From NCBI GenBank assembly GCA_938043965.1, contig CALIQQ010000010.1, positions 1-55,888 on the forward strand: DNA of 55,888 nt, read 5' to 3'. This DNA comes from an uncultured Candidatus Saccharibacteria bacterium. Lineage in GTDB: Bacteria; Patescibacteriota; Saccharimonadia; Saccharimonadales; Saccharimonadaceae. Below, piece by piece: positions 33,106 through 41,002 of this stretch. The notes under the pieces were generated by a model. The model was not told the DNA's origin. It saw only the letters and a list, made by a program, of their open reading frames with translations, and did no database searches. Position numbers and translations under genes: made by a program. Numbering within the stretch: the first letter of the stretch is position 1; each line of letters starts with the position of its first letter.

Positions 33106-35205
33106 TTAGTTTTTAGCTGCGCGTTTTTCGATCACCTCTTGAGCAACGTTAGGTGGGACTTCCTCGTAACCGTGAATCTCCATAGTGGAAGCTGCACGAC
33201 CTTGGGTCATACCACGCAAATCGCTAGTATAACCGAAGAGGTTAGCGAGTGGACAGAACGCCTTGATGAGCTTAGCACCGCCCTGGAGATCTTCCATTTC
33301 GTCGATGCGACCACGGCGAGAGTTAACGTCGCCAATCACATCACCCATGAATTCCTCTGGGGTAGTAATTTCAAGTTTCATAACTGGCTCAAGCAAGACT
33401 GGCTGAGCTTTCTTAATACCTTCACGAGTAGCGAGGCTACCAGCAAGTTTGAAGGCGAGCTCGGAGGAGTCAACATCGTGGTAGGAACCATCATAGAGAG
33501 TTGCCTTAACATCTACGACTGGGTAGCCAGCAATCACACCGCCGGCGAGAGTCTCTTCGATACCCTGCTGGACTGGTTTACGGTATTCCTGAGGAACAAC
33601 ACCACCTTTAATCTGGTCGATAAACTCAAAGCCTTTTCCAGCTTCGTTTGGCTCAAACTTAACCCAAACGTCACCATATTGACCACGACCACCGGATTGC
33701 TTGATGTGTTTACCTTGAGCTTCAGCAGTACCACGGATAGTTTCACGGTAAGCAACTTGTGGTGCACCGGTATTAGCTTCAACATTGTGTTCGCGTTTTA
33801 AACGGTCAATAATGATTTCGAGATGAAGTTCGCCCATACCTGAGATGATAGTCTGACCGGTTTCTTCGTTAGTATGGATACGGAAAGTTGGGTCTTCCTC
33901 GGCCATCTTTGAAAGGCCAATACCCATTTTTTCTTGGTCGGCCTTAGTTTTTGGTTCGACTGCGATTGAGACTGGTGGCTCTGGGAAGTCAATCGATTCA
34001 AGATGGATTGGGTGAGCTGGATCACAAAGAGTAGTACCAGTCACAGTATCCTTCAAACCGACAACGGCAGCGATGTCGCCGGCGGTCACTTCGCTAATTT
34101 CCTCACGTTTATCAGCGAACATACGCACGATACGACCAACACGTTCTTTATTACCAGTGGTTGCGTTCAAAATATACGAACCTGATTTTAGGATGCCAGA
34201 ATAGACGCGAATGAAGATGAGCTTACCAACGAATGGGTCGGTAGCAATCTTAAAGGCGAGCGCAGTGAGGGGTTCGCTCTCAGAAGCTTTACGGATAACC
34301 TGGTTACCGGTCTTTGGGTCGGTACCAACAGTTTGGCCCTGATCACGATCAAGTGGGCTAGGCAAGAAATCAGTCATCATATCGAGAACTTTTTCAACGA
34401 TCACACCACGGCCATCGCCACCGGTGACGAGGAAGAAGTCGCCATCAAGCACGCGTTTACGAAGAGCAAGCTTAAGCTCAGCCTCAGAAATAGCCTCTTC
34501 ACCTTGGTTAAAGTATTTTTCCATCAAAGCTTCATCAGCTTGGACAGCTTCTTCGACAAGCATTGAGCGATAGTTTTTAGCTTTTTCAAGCATGTCAGCT
34601 GGAATCTCACCAACCTTTAATTCATGGTCAGTGTAAGCATCGTAGGTGTAAGATTTCATATTGATAAGGTCAACTACGCCGCAGATATCTTTTTCAAAGC
34701 CGATTGGCAAATGCAAAGCAAAAGCATTCTTTGAGAGGCGCTTGTGAATTGATTCGAGTGATTTATAAAAATCACCGCCGATTTGGTTAATTTTATTCAC
34801 AAAACAGATGCGTGGCACACCATATTTAGTAGCCTGGCGCCAAACGGTTTCGGATTGAGCCTCGACACCCATTTTACCGTCGAACACCACGACTGCACCA
34901 TCGAGCACACGGAGTGAGCGCTCAACTTCAGCGGTAAAGTCGATGTGACCTGGGGTGTCAATCACGTTGATTTGATGACCCTTCCAATAAGCGGTAACCG
35001 CAGCAGAGGTAATTGTAATACCGCGTTCCTTTTCCTGCTCCATCCAGTCAGTAGTAGCACCACCAGTATCACCCTTCACGAGGTCGATTTTGTGCTTTAG
35101 GCCCGTACGATAGAGAATAGCCTCAGAAGTCGTAGTCTTGCCAGCATCAATATGAGCGATAATACCGATATTGCGGAATTTCTCGAGATTTTTGATTTCA
35201 GACAT
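33106..35205 (-). CDS. fusA: elongation factor G
   Basis: A 699-residue EF-G, the translocation GTPase. G1 reads AHIDAGKTT, G2 ERGITI, G3 DTPGH. The G4 motif is NKIN (137-140) instead of NKxD: codon 140 is AAC at that place. Domains II-V are complete, to EVPPNVAQEVIEKRAAKN at the end. AAAGGA supports the start and a strong promoter lies 100 bases upstream. tuf follows with its own promoter. Confidence 0.97.
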   Translation of the reverse strand: MSEIKNLEKFRNIGIIAHIDAGKTTTSEAILYRTGLKHKIDLVKGDTGGATTDWMEQEKERGITITSAAVTAYWKGHQINVIDTPGHIDFTAEVERSLRVLDGAVVVFDGKMGVEAQSETVWRQATKYGVPRICFVNKINQIGGDFYKSLESIHKRLSKNAFALHLPIGFEKDICGVVDLINMKSYTYDAYTDHELKVGEIPADMLEKAKNYRSMLVEEAVQADEALMEKYFNQGEEAISEAELKLALRKRVLDGDFFLVTGGDGRGVIVEKVLDMMTDFLPSPLDRDQGQTVGTDPKTGNQVIRKASESEPLTALAFKIATDPFVGKLIFIRVYSGILKSGSYILNATTGNKERVGRIVRMFADKREEISEVTAGDIAAVVGLKDTVTGTTLCDPAHPIHLESIDFPEPPVSIAVEPKTKADQEKMGIGLSKMAEEDPTFRIHTNEETGQTIISGMGELHLEIIIDRLKREHNVEANTGAPQVAYRETIRGTAEAQGKHIKQSGGRGQYGDVWVKFEPNEAGKGFEFIDQIKGGVVPQEYRKPVQQGIEETLAGGVIAGYPVVDVKATLYDGSYHDVDSSELAFKLAGSLATREGIKKAQPVLLEPVMKLEITTPEEFMGDVIGDVNSRRGRIDEMEDLQGGAKLIKAFCPLANLFGYTSDLRGMTQGRAASTMEIHGYEEVPPNVAQEVIEKRAAKN

Positions 35206-35311
35206 ATTTATCCTTTAATTATTTAATATATTAGCCTTTAAAATTCTTGGACTTCTAGATTGCCCACGAATTCCCTTTTCACTCGCGCAAAAAAGATAAG
35301 ACACTGCCTTA

Positions 35312-35340
35312 ATTCTAACATATCTCTAGGGTAGTTTCAA
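35312..35340 (-). promoter_or_regulatory. fusA promoter
   Basis: TTGAAA (35335-35340), 17 bases ending in TGT, TAGAAT (35312-35317) on the minus strand. The -35 starts only 5 bases from the end of gatB. The leader of about 100 bases has no structure that I can assign. Confidence 0.78.
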
Positions 35341-35344
35341 GTTA

Positions 35345-36751
35345 TTAGGCTAATTTTTGGCGCAAAATTTGCTGGACGACAGCCGGGTTGGCTTTGCCTT
35401 TTGAAGCTTTCATAACTTGTCCAACAAGAAAGCCGATAACTTTTTCTTGACCAGCCTTAAAGTCAGCTTGAGCTTGTTTGGTTGATGGGTCAGCCAAAAC
35501 GGTATCGACAATCGCCTCAAGAGCAGACAAATCGTTCTCCTGTAAGAGATTCAGTTCTTTTGCAATGGTGCGAGCATCACGATATCTTAGCTCCGGATCA
35601 AAGAAACTAAGGAAAACCTCTTTCGCACCAGTTGAACTCAGCTCATTATTTTCAGTCATGGCAGCTAAATCATCGAGCTGTAAGGCCGATGGAAGATTAT
35701 TGAGATATTCAGCAGATTTCTCTTCAGCCAGCAGCACGGAAGCAAACCAATTAGAGATACGCTTAGCATCTTTTACTTCAGCCAGTTTCTTCATCAGTGG
35801 GACATAATCAAGTAGTACTTCGAGAATATCATCGGCAACTTGACCGTCAAATTTTGCTCGATAATCCTCTGGCATGAGTGGAAAATCCGTTAAGGCTTCA
35901 GCGATAAACTCGTTTGTAAGGTTAATTGGTGGAAGATCGGGTTCAGGCATATAGCGATAGTCCTTCGCCTCTTCCTTACTACGCTGCCCAGTAGTCTCAC
36001 CAGTAGCGTCATTCCAGCCGCGAGTCTCTTGAACTACTTTTTCACCATGATCAAGCAATTTAGCTTGGCGTTTAATTTCATATTCAACCGCACGTTCAAC
36101 ACTACGGAAGCTGTTGAGATTTTTTACTTCCGCTCTAGTGCCAAGTGTGTCCGAGCCCTCCTCGGCAAGACTGACGTTAACGTCAAAACGCATATTGCCA
36201 TTATAGAGGTCGCCGTAGGTCACCTCAGCATAGCACATTAGTCGCCAAAGGGCCTTACAGTAATCATGAGCATCTTTTGCAGAATGGAGATCTGGCATCG
36301 AAACAATTTCGAGCAGTGGGGTATTTACTCGGTTCAAATCAACCAAAGAATAGCTGTCAAAATGAGTTAATTTACCGGCATCACCCTCGAGATGGGCATG
36401 CTCAATTCTAACTTTGTCGCCACTCGGAAGCTTGACATAGCCGGCACCGACAATGGGGTGGTAAAACTGAGTAATCTGATAGCCCTGCGGTGAATCTGGA
36501 TAGAAGTAGTGCTTACGATCAAAGCGAGAGGTTGCATTGATATCACAATGCATAGCATGACCAGCTCGAATAGCAAAGTTAATCGCCTCACCATTCAAGC
36601 GTGGAAGCATGCCTGGTAAAGCATAATCAACTGGCGAAACACAAGAGTTTGGTTCTTTTTGGCGAGCGTCATTATCAACTTCAGAGAATAGCTTAGTCTT
36701 CGTAGAAAGCTGAACGTGGCATTCAATACCGATGGTTGGAAAGTATTTCAT
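35345..36751 (-). CDS. gatB: Asp/Glu-tRNA amidotransferase subunit B
   Basis: A 468-residue GatB, the subunit that binds misacylated Glu-tRNA-Gln or Asp-tRNA-Asn and activates it with ATP. The N-terminal GIECHVQLSTKTKLFS, RFDRKHYFYPDSPQGYQITQ and MRFDVNVSL blocks are diagnostic; the C-terminal YqeY-like tail domain is present. Its ATG overlaps the stop of the HEPN-like gene by one base. No separate glutaminyl-tRNA synthetase is seen in this window. Confidence 0.97.
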   Translation of the reverse strand: MKYFPTIGIECHVQLSTKTKLFSEVDNDARQKEPNSCVSPVDYALPGMLPRLNGEAINFAIRAGHAMHCDINATSRFDRKHYFYPDSPQGYQITQFYHPIVGAGYVKLPSGDKVRIEHAHLEGDAGKLTHFDSYSLVDLNRVNTPLLEIVSMPDLHSAKDAHDYCKALWRLMCYAEVTYGDLYNGNMRFDVNVSLAEEGSDTLGTRAEVKNLNSFRSVERAVEYEIKRQAKLLDHGEKVVQETRGWNDATGETTGQRSKEEAKDYRYMPEPDLPPINLTNEFIAEALTDFPLMPEDYRAKFDGQVADDILEVLLDYVPLMKKLAEVKDAKRISNWFASVLLAEEKSAEYLNNLPSALQLDDLAAMTENNELSSTGAKEVFLSFFDPELRYRDARTIAKELNLLQENDLSALEAIVDTVLADPSTKQAQADFKAGQEKVIGFLVGQVMKASKGKANPAVVQQILRQKLA

Positions 36752-37167
36752 TAGATAGCTCCTAAATCTTTTAAGGCTTGGCGATAGGCTTTAAGCGCAT
36801 GCGTAGCTTTATTATAATCAACTTTAAAATTATGCTCATGAGCAATCATATTGCGCATTTTATGGGCATACCAGATAGAATTATTCGAAGAAAAGCGGTT
36901 ACTTGCAGCCTTCATGCGCTCACCCACAGTCTTCCCTGGTAGCCCCATCTCCATGAGTGCCTTATCAAGCAACTTATCTGCTTCAATAACAGCTGCATTA
37001 AAGCTGAGCTCATTGTCTCGGGTGAGGCTATTTTCGATCGCCAAAAAATTAGCTTGATAATCTTCTTTATCGAACTCATAAACCTTATTACCAGTTACAG
37101 AAACGGCAATAAAAACAAGGATGCCGATAATGATAATCGCAATAATTAGCGGAACAACGGCTGGCAT
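36751..37167 (-). CDS. membrane-anchored HEPN-like protein inside the gat operon
   Basis: A 138-residue protein. One transmembrane helix covers residues 5-24. The rest is all-helical, with EADKLLDKALMEMGLPGKT and then AHKMRNMIAHEHN. The R-N-x3-H pattern (Arg105, Asn106, His110) is the Rx4-6H motif of HEPN domains, many of which are RNases. It is coupled by TAATG overlaps to gatA before it and gatB after it, so it is made together with the amidotransferase. Whether it cuts RNA, binds tRNA or only scaffolds is unknown. Confidence 0.75.
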   Translation of the reverse strand: MPAVVPLIIAIIIIGILVFIAVSVTGNKVYEFDKEDYQANFLAIENSLTRDNELSFNAAVIEADKLLDKALMEMGLPGKTVGERMKAASNRFSSNNSIWYAHKMRNMIAHEHNFKVDYNKATHALKAYRQALKDLGAI

Positions 37168-38546
37168 TATTCTTCCTCCGCTAATACTTTAGCAAATTTT
37201 AGGAGATTTTTATCGCTACGACGAGGGCCGACTAACTGCAGGCCAATCGGAAGACCAGCTTTCGTTTTACCAGCCGGAATAGCCAGGCTCGGTACTCCAG
37301 CGAGGTTAATCGGCACACTCATCACATCCTCGAAGTACATGGAGACTGGATCATTGACTTTTTCGCCAAGCTTAAAGGCCGGGTTAGGCGCAACTGGAGT
37401 GAGGATATAATTAACCTGAGAGAAAGCTTGCTGGTACTCAGCAATAATTTTCGTGCGAGCACGCTGAGCCTTTAGGTAATAAGCATCATAAAAACCTGAG
37501 CTTAGAACGAAGTTACCAATCATAATACGGCGCTTATTTTCGCTCATAAAGCCTTCGCTGCGAGTTTTCTCATAAATTTCGTTAAGATTTTTAGCATCCT
37601 TGGCGCGATGACCATAGCGAATGCCGTCATAGCGCGACAAATTAGAAGTCACCTCAGCTGGAACAACGATATAGTAGACAGCGAGAGCATACTTTAGGGT
37701 TGGCATCTCTAGATCTACGATTTCATAGCCACGACTTTTTAGGAATTCAAGTTTTTGGTTGAGGGCCTCGCGGATTTCTAAGTCAACCATGTCATTATCA
37801 AAATCTTTAATGACGCCAATTTTTTTGACTGGCGTTTCAATGGTGCTCGAATAATAATCGGGGAGAGTAGTAAGATCATTGGCATCCTGGCCAGAACAAA
37901 TCTCCATCAAAAGATCCATATCGTCGGCAGTTTTAGTAAAAAAGCCGACAACGTCTGTGGAGCTCGCCATAGCCACTACGCCGTAACGTGAAATAGCACC
38001 GTAAGTTGGTTTCAGACCGTAGATTCCATTAAAGCTGGCCGGCTGACGGATTGAACCACCAGTATCCGAACCAGTAGCAAACTGGACGATGTCGAGAGCT
38101 ACGGCTACCGCTGAGCCACCAGAAGAACCCCCAGCCACACGTGTATCATCAACGGCATTTTTAGTGGGACCGAAATACGAGTTTTCAGTAGATGAGCCGT
38201 GCGCAAATGAGTCTAGATTGGTGCGACCAATCATAATAGCACCTTCAGCTTCGAGTTTTTTCACCGTAGTAGAGTCGATTGGCGATTTAAAGGGCGCCAA
38301 CATCAGCGAACTGGCCGTAGTTTCGCCATTTTTAGACAAAAAGTTATCTTTTAGGGCATAAGGTACGCCAGCGAGACGGCCAACAGCTTCACCGCGAGCA
38401 ATTTTAGCATCAATTTCTTCGGCACGCGCAAGAGCCTGTTCTTCGTTAAGTGAAACAAAAATATGTTTGTCAGCATACATTTTCGCTTTTTCAAGCGCGG
38501 CTTTTACCATAGCCACAGCACTAGTAGTTTGATCTGCAATTTTCAT
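37167..38546 (-). CDS. gatA: Asp/Glu-tRNA amidotransferase subunit A
   Basis: A 459-residue amidase-signature enzyme that releases ammonia from glutamine for GatB. The Ser-cisSer-Lys triad is visible: Lys in VPYALKDNF, and the two serines in GGSSGGSAVAV and TGSDTGGSIRQPA. The C-terminal GLPIGLQLVGP is typical. It follows gatC with no gap and overlaps the next gene by one base. Length is slightly below the common 480-490. Confidence 0.97.
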   Translation of the reverse strand: MKIADQTTSAVAMVKAALEKAKMYADKHIFVSLNEEQALARAEEIDAKIARGEAVGRLAGVPYALKDNFLSKNGETTASSLMLAPFKSPIDSTTVKKLEAEGAIMIGRTNLDSFAHGSSTENSYFGPTKNAVDDTRVAGGSSGGSAVAVALDIVQFATGSDTGGSIRQPASFNGIYGLKPTYGAISRYGVVAMASSTDVVGFFTKTADDMDLLMEICSGQDANDLTTLPDYYSSTIETPVKKIGVIKDFDNDMVDLEIREALNQKLEFLKSRGYEIVDLEMPTLKYALAVYYIVVPAEVTSNLSRYDGIRYGHRAKDAKNLNEIYEKTRSEGFMSENKRRIMIGNFVLSSGFYDAYYLKAQRARTKIIAEYQQAFSQVNYILTPVAPNPAFKLGEKVNDPVSMYFEDVMSVPINLAGVPSLAIPAGKTKAGLPIGLQLVGPRRSDKNLLKFAKVLAEEE

Positions 38547-38834
38547 TTATAGCACCTTCGGGACTTTAATTTGATGTTCAGTTTGGTCGGCAGTAAGCGC
38601 TAAGAGCTGCTCGCGAGTGGCCTCTTGAGGCTGAATTTCATCGGCTCGCCAAACATTTTCCATTTCAAAAACTTGATAGGTTGGTTCAATACCCTCAGTG
38701 TCAAGTTGATCAAGTTCAGAAATATAATTGATGATGTGTTCAAGATCAGCACCCAGACTTTCGATTTCGGATTCGGAAAGAGAAAAATTCGAAAGGCTTG
38801 TTAGATGCAAAATATCCTCGCGTTTGATTTTCAT
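38547..38834 (-). CDS. gatC: Asp/Glu-tRNA amidotransferase subunit C
   Basis: A 95-residue GatC that ties GatA to GatB. MKIKREDILHLTSLSNFSLSE, then the helix ESLGADLEHIINYISELDQLDT and the C-terminal RADEIQP match the family. TAAGGAG supports the start and TGG-TATAAT lies just upstream. First gene of gatC-gatA-HEPN-like-gatB. Confidence 0.94.
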   Translation of the reverse strand: MKIKREDILHLTSLSNFSLSESEIESLGADLEHIINYISELDQLDTEGIEPTYQVFEMENVWRADEIQPQEATREQLLALTADQTEHQIKVPKVL

Positions 38835-38857
38835 TAAAATTTTGCTCCTTAGTTCTA

Positions 38858-38866
38858 ATTATACCA
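38858..38866 (-). promoter_or_regulatory. gat operon extended -10
   Basis: Minus-strand TGG-TATAAT, with the -10 at 38858-38863. The leader of about 18 bases holds the Shine-Dalgarno sequence. Confidence 0.65.
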
Positions 38867-38885
38867 CAAAAGTAGAGGTAGCCGC

Positions 38886-40967
38886 CTATTTCAGCTGATA
38901 TTCAGATTTGGTTTGTTCGATCAAATCGCGTAAATCAGCCGCACGTTCAAACTCCAAGTTTGCAGCTGCAAGTTTCATTTGACTCTCGAGCTCTTTTAGG
39001 ATGCTTGGAATTTCATCCTTTGGTACTTTACGGAAATCCAATTTATTAGCTTTAGCTTTTTCAGGAATAATAGCCCTTAAACCTTGACTAACCTCTTTTT
39101 TGACGGAGTGTGGTGTGATATGGTGCTCCTTATTATAAGCCTCTTGAATTTCGCGACGACGGTTTGTCTCAGTAATGGCACGCTCCATACTTTCGGTGAT
39201 GTGATCAGCATACATAATCACTTCACCTTCCTCATGACGGGCGGCTCGCCCAATCGTTTGAATAAGCGCCGATTCAGAACGCAAAAACCCCTCCTTGTCG
39301 GCATCGAGAATCGCTACGAGGGAAACCTCTGGTAGATCCAGACCTTCTCGAAGCAGATTAATGCCAACCAACACGTCATAGACACCAAGCCTAAGGTCAC
39401 GCAAGATATCACCGCGCTCAAGCGTATCAATATCAGAATGAATATAGGCAGTCTTAACACCAAGATCCTTCAAATGTTCAGTTAGATCTTCGGCCATACG
39501 CTTAGTCAATGTTGTGACTATGGTGCGCTGCTTTTTGGCGATGCGCTGGTCAATCTCCTCCATTAAATCATCAATTTGGCCATCACTGCCACGCACTTCA
39601 ATTCGAGGATCAAGTAGTCCAGTCGGACGGATAACCTGCTCAGCTGGCTTTGGTGAATGCTGTAATTCATACTCACCCGGAGTAGCAGAAACGTAAATCG
39701 CCTGCTTGATGTGATCCTGAAATTCCCAAAAAGTGAGCGGGCGGTTATCGAGGGCGCTAGGTAGACGAAAACCATAATCGACCAAAGTTTGCTTGCGGGC
39801 ATGGTCGCCATTATACATGCCGCGAACCTGAGGCAGAGTCATATGTGACTCATCCACCAAAAGCAAAAAGTCTTTTGGGAAAAAATCAAGAAGAGTAGCT
39901 GGCGGTTCACCAGCTTGGCGGCCATCAAGATGGCGTGAATAGTTCTCAATTCCCTTCACAAAGCCAGTTTCAGTCAACATTTCAAGATCATATTTCGTCC
40001 GCTGAGACAGACGCTGTGCTTCAAGGAATTGATTATGCTCCTCAAAAAATTTTAGGCGCTCTTCGTATTCAACTCGGATAGCCTCGATTGCACGCTCAAG
40101 CTCATCTTTTGGGGTAGCATAATGAGTGTTTGGAAAAATGTGGATTTGGTCGGGTCGTTCAAGTACTTCTAGGGTTAGTGGATTAATAATTTTGACCGAC
40201 TCAAGGTTATCGAAGCCAAATTCAAAACGATAGCCAAACTCACCATTGGCTGAAAAGAGATCAATCGTATCGCCCATCACCCGAAAATTGCCGCGTTCAA
40301 AAGCAAGGTCGTTGCGATGATACTGCATGGCGACTAGATAGATCATGAAGTTAGTTTGACTGAGGCTGTTACTAGTGGCAGTAGTAGTATTAATCAAAGA
40401 TTGCTGCTGTTCTAGACTGGCAATGGTACTAGTTACAAGATTAGAATGCTTTGTATCCATAGTCTGCCAAACGCCTGATTTTTGAATGAGCGGAAGAGAC
40501 ATTTCCGTATAATGATCTGGTGAACCGATACCATAAATACAAGAAACCGAAGCAACGATGATGGTATCTGGACGAGTTAAAAGTGCAACCGTAGCGGCAT
40601 GGCGCAGACGGTCAATTTCCTCGTTGATAGCTGAATCTTTTTCAATGTAGGTATCCGTCGAAGCGATATAGGCTTCTGGCTGGTAATAGTCGAAGTATGA
40701 AACAAAATAGTGCACCTCATTTTTCGGGAAAAACTCGCGGAACTCAGCATAAAGTTGGGCAGCAAGAGTTTTGTTATGGGCTAGGATGAGGGTCGGTTTG
40801 CCGACGTTTTGAATTAAATTCGCCATCGTAAAAGTCTTACCTGAGCCAGTAACTCCCAACAAGGTCTGCTCGCGCTCACCACGCTTAAGGCCGCGGATTA
40901 ATTCTTCGATAGCACGCGGCTGGTCACCGGTCGGCTGATACTTTGAGACTAATTCAAATGCTGGCAT
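38886..40967 (-). CDS. uvrB: excinuclease ABC subunit B
   Basis: A 693-residue UvrB, the damage-verifying helicase of nucleotide excision repair. Walker A GVTGSGKT, the beta-hairpin YFDYYQPEAY, DESH, SATPGEYE and the C-terminal UvrC-binding motif (LEFERAADLRDLI) are all present. Between SPDHYTEMSLPL and YHRNDLAFERG there is an insertion of roughly 30 serine-, threonine- and glutamine-rich residues (about 165-200) in domain 2, which contacts UvrA. TGC-TATAAT ends 11 bases before the ATG and no Shine-Dalgarno sequence is seen. Confidence 0.97.
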   Translation of the reverse strand: MPAFELVSKYQPTGDQPRAIEELIRGLKRGEREQTLLGVTGSGKTFTMANLIQNVGKPTLILAHNKTLAAQLYAEFREFFPKNEVHYFVSYFDYYQPEAYIASTDTYIEKDSAINEEIDRLRHAATVALLTRPDTIIVASVSCIYGIGSPDHYTEMSLPLIQKSGVWQTMDTKHSNLVTSTIASLEQQQSLINTTTATSNSLSQTNFMIYLVAMQYHRNDLAFERGNFRVMGDTIDLFSANGEFGYRFEFGFDNLESVKIINPLTLEVLERPDQIHIFPNTHYATPKDELERAIEAIRVEYEERLKFFEEHNQFLEAQRLSQRTKYDLEMLTETGFVKGIENYSRHLDGRQAGEPPATLLDFFPKDFLLLVDESHMTLPQVRGMYNGDHARKQTLVDYGFRLPSALDNRPLTFWEFQDHIKQAIYVSATPGEYELQHSPKPAEQVIRPTGLLDPRIEVRGSDGQIDDLMEEIDQRIAKKQRTIVTTLTKRMAEDLTEHLKDLGVKTAYIHSDIDTLERGDILRDLRLGVYDVLVGINLLREGLDLPEVSLVAILDADKEGFLRSESALIQTIGRAARHEEGEVIMYADHITESMERAITETNRRREIQEAYNKEHHITPHSVKKEVSQGLRAIIPEKAKANKLDFRKVPKDEIPSILKELESQMKLAAANLEFERAADLRDLIEQTKSEYQLK

Positions 40968-40978
40968 AACTATAAACT

Positions 40979-40987
40979 ATTATAGCA
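40979..40987 (-). promoter_or_regulatory. uvrB extended -10, very short leader
   Basis: Minus-strand TGC-TATAAT, with the -10 at 40979-40984; the leader should be about 4-5 bases. Confidence 0.6.
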
Positions 40988-41002
40988 CAGACCGGGTTAG
41001 GT

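Noticed and set aside
33139..33801. Plus-strand 220-codon open frame inside fusA
   Set aside because: It is the shadow of the conserved EF-G sequence on the other strand, with no promoter or ribosome-binding site.
36751..37167. HEPN toxin of a toxin-antitoxin pair
   Set aside because: No MNT or other antitoxin gene lies next to it; its neighbours are gatA and gatB.
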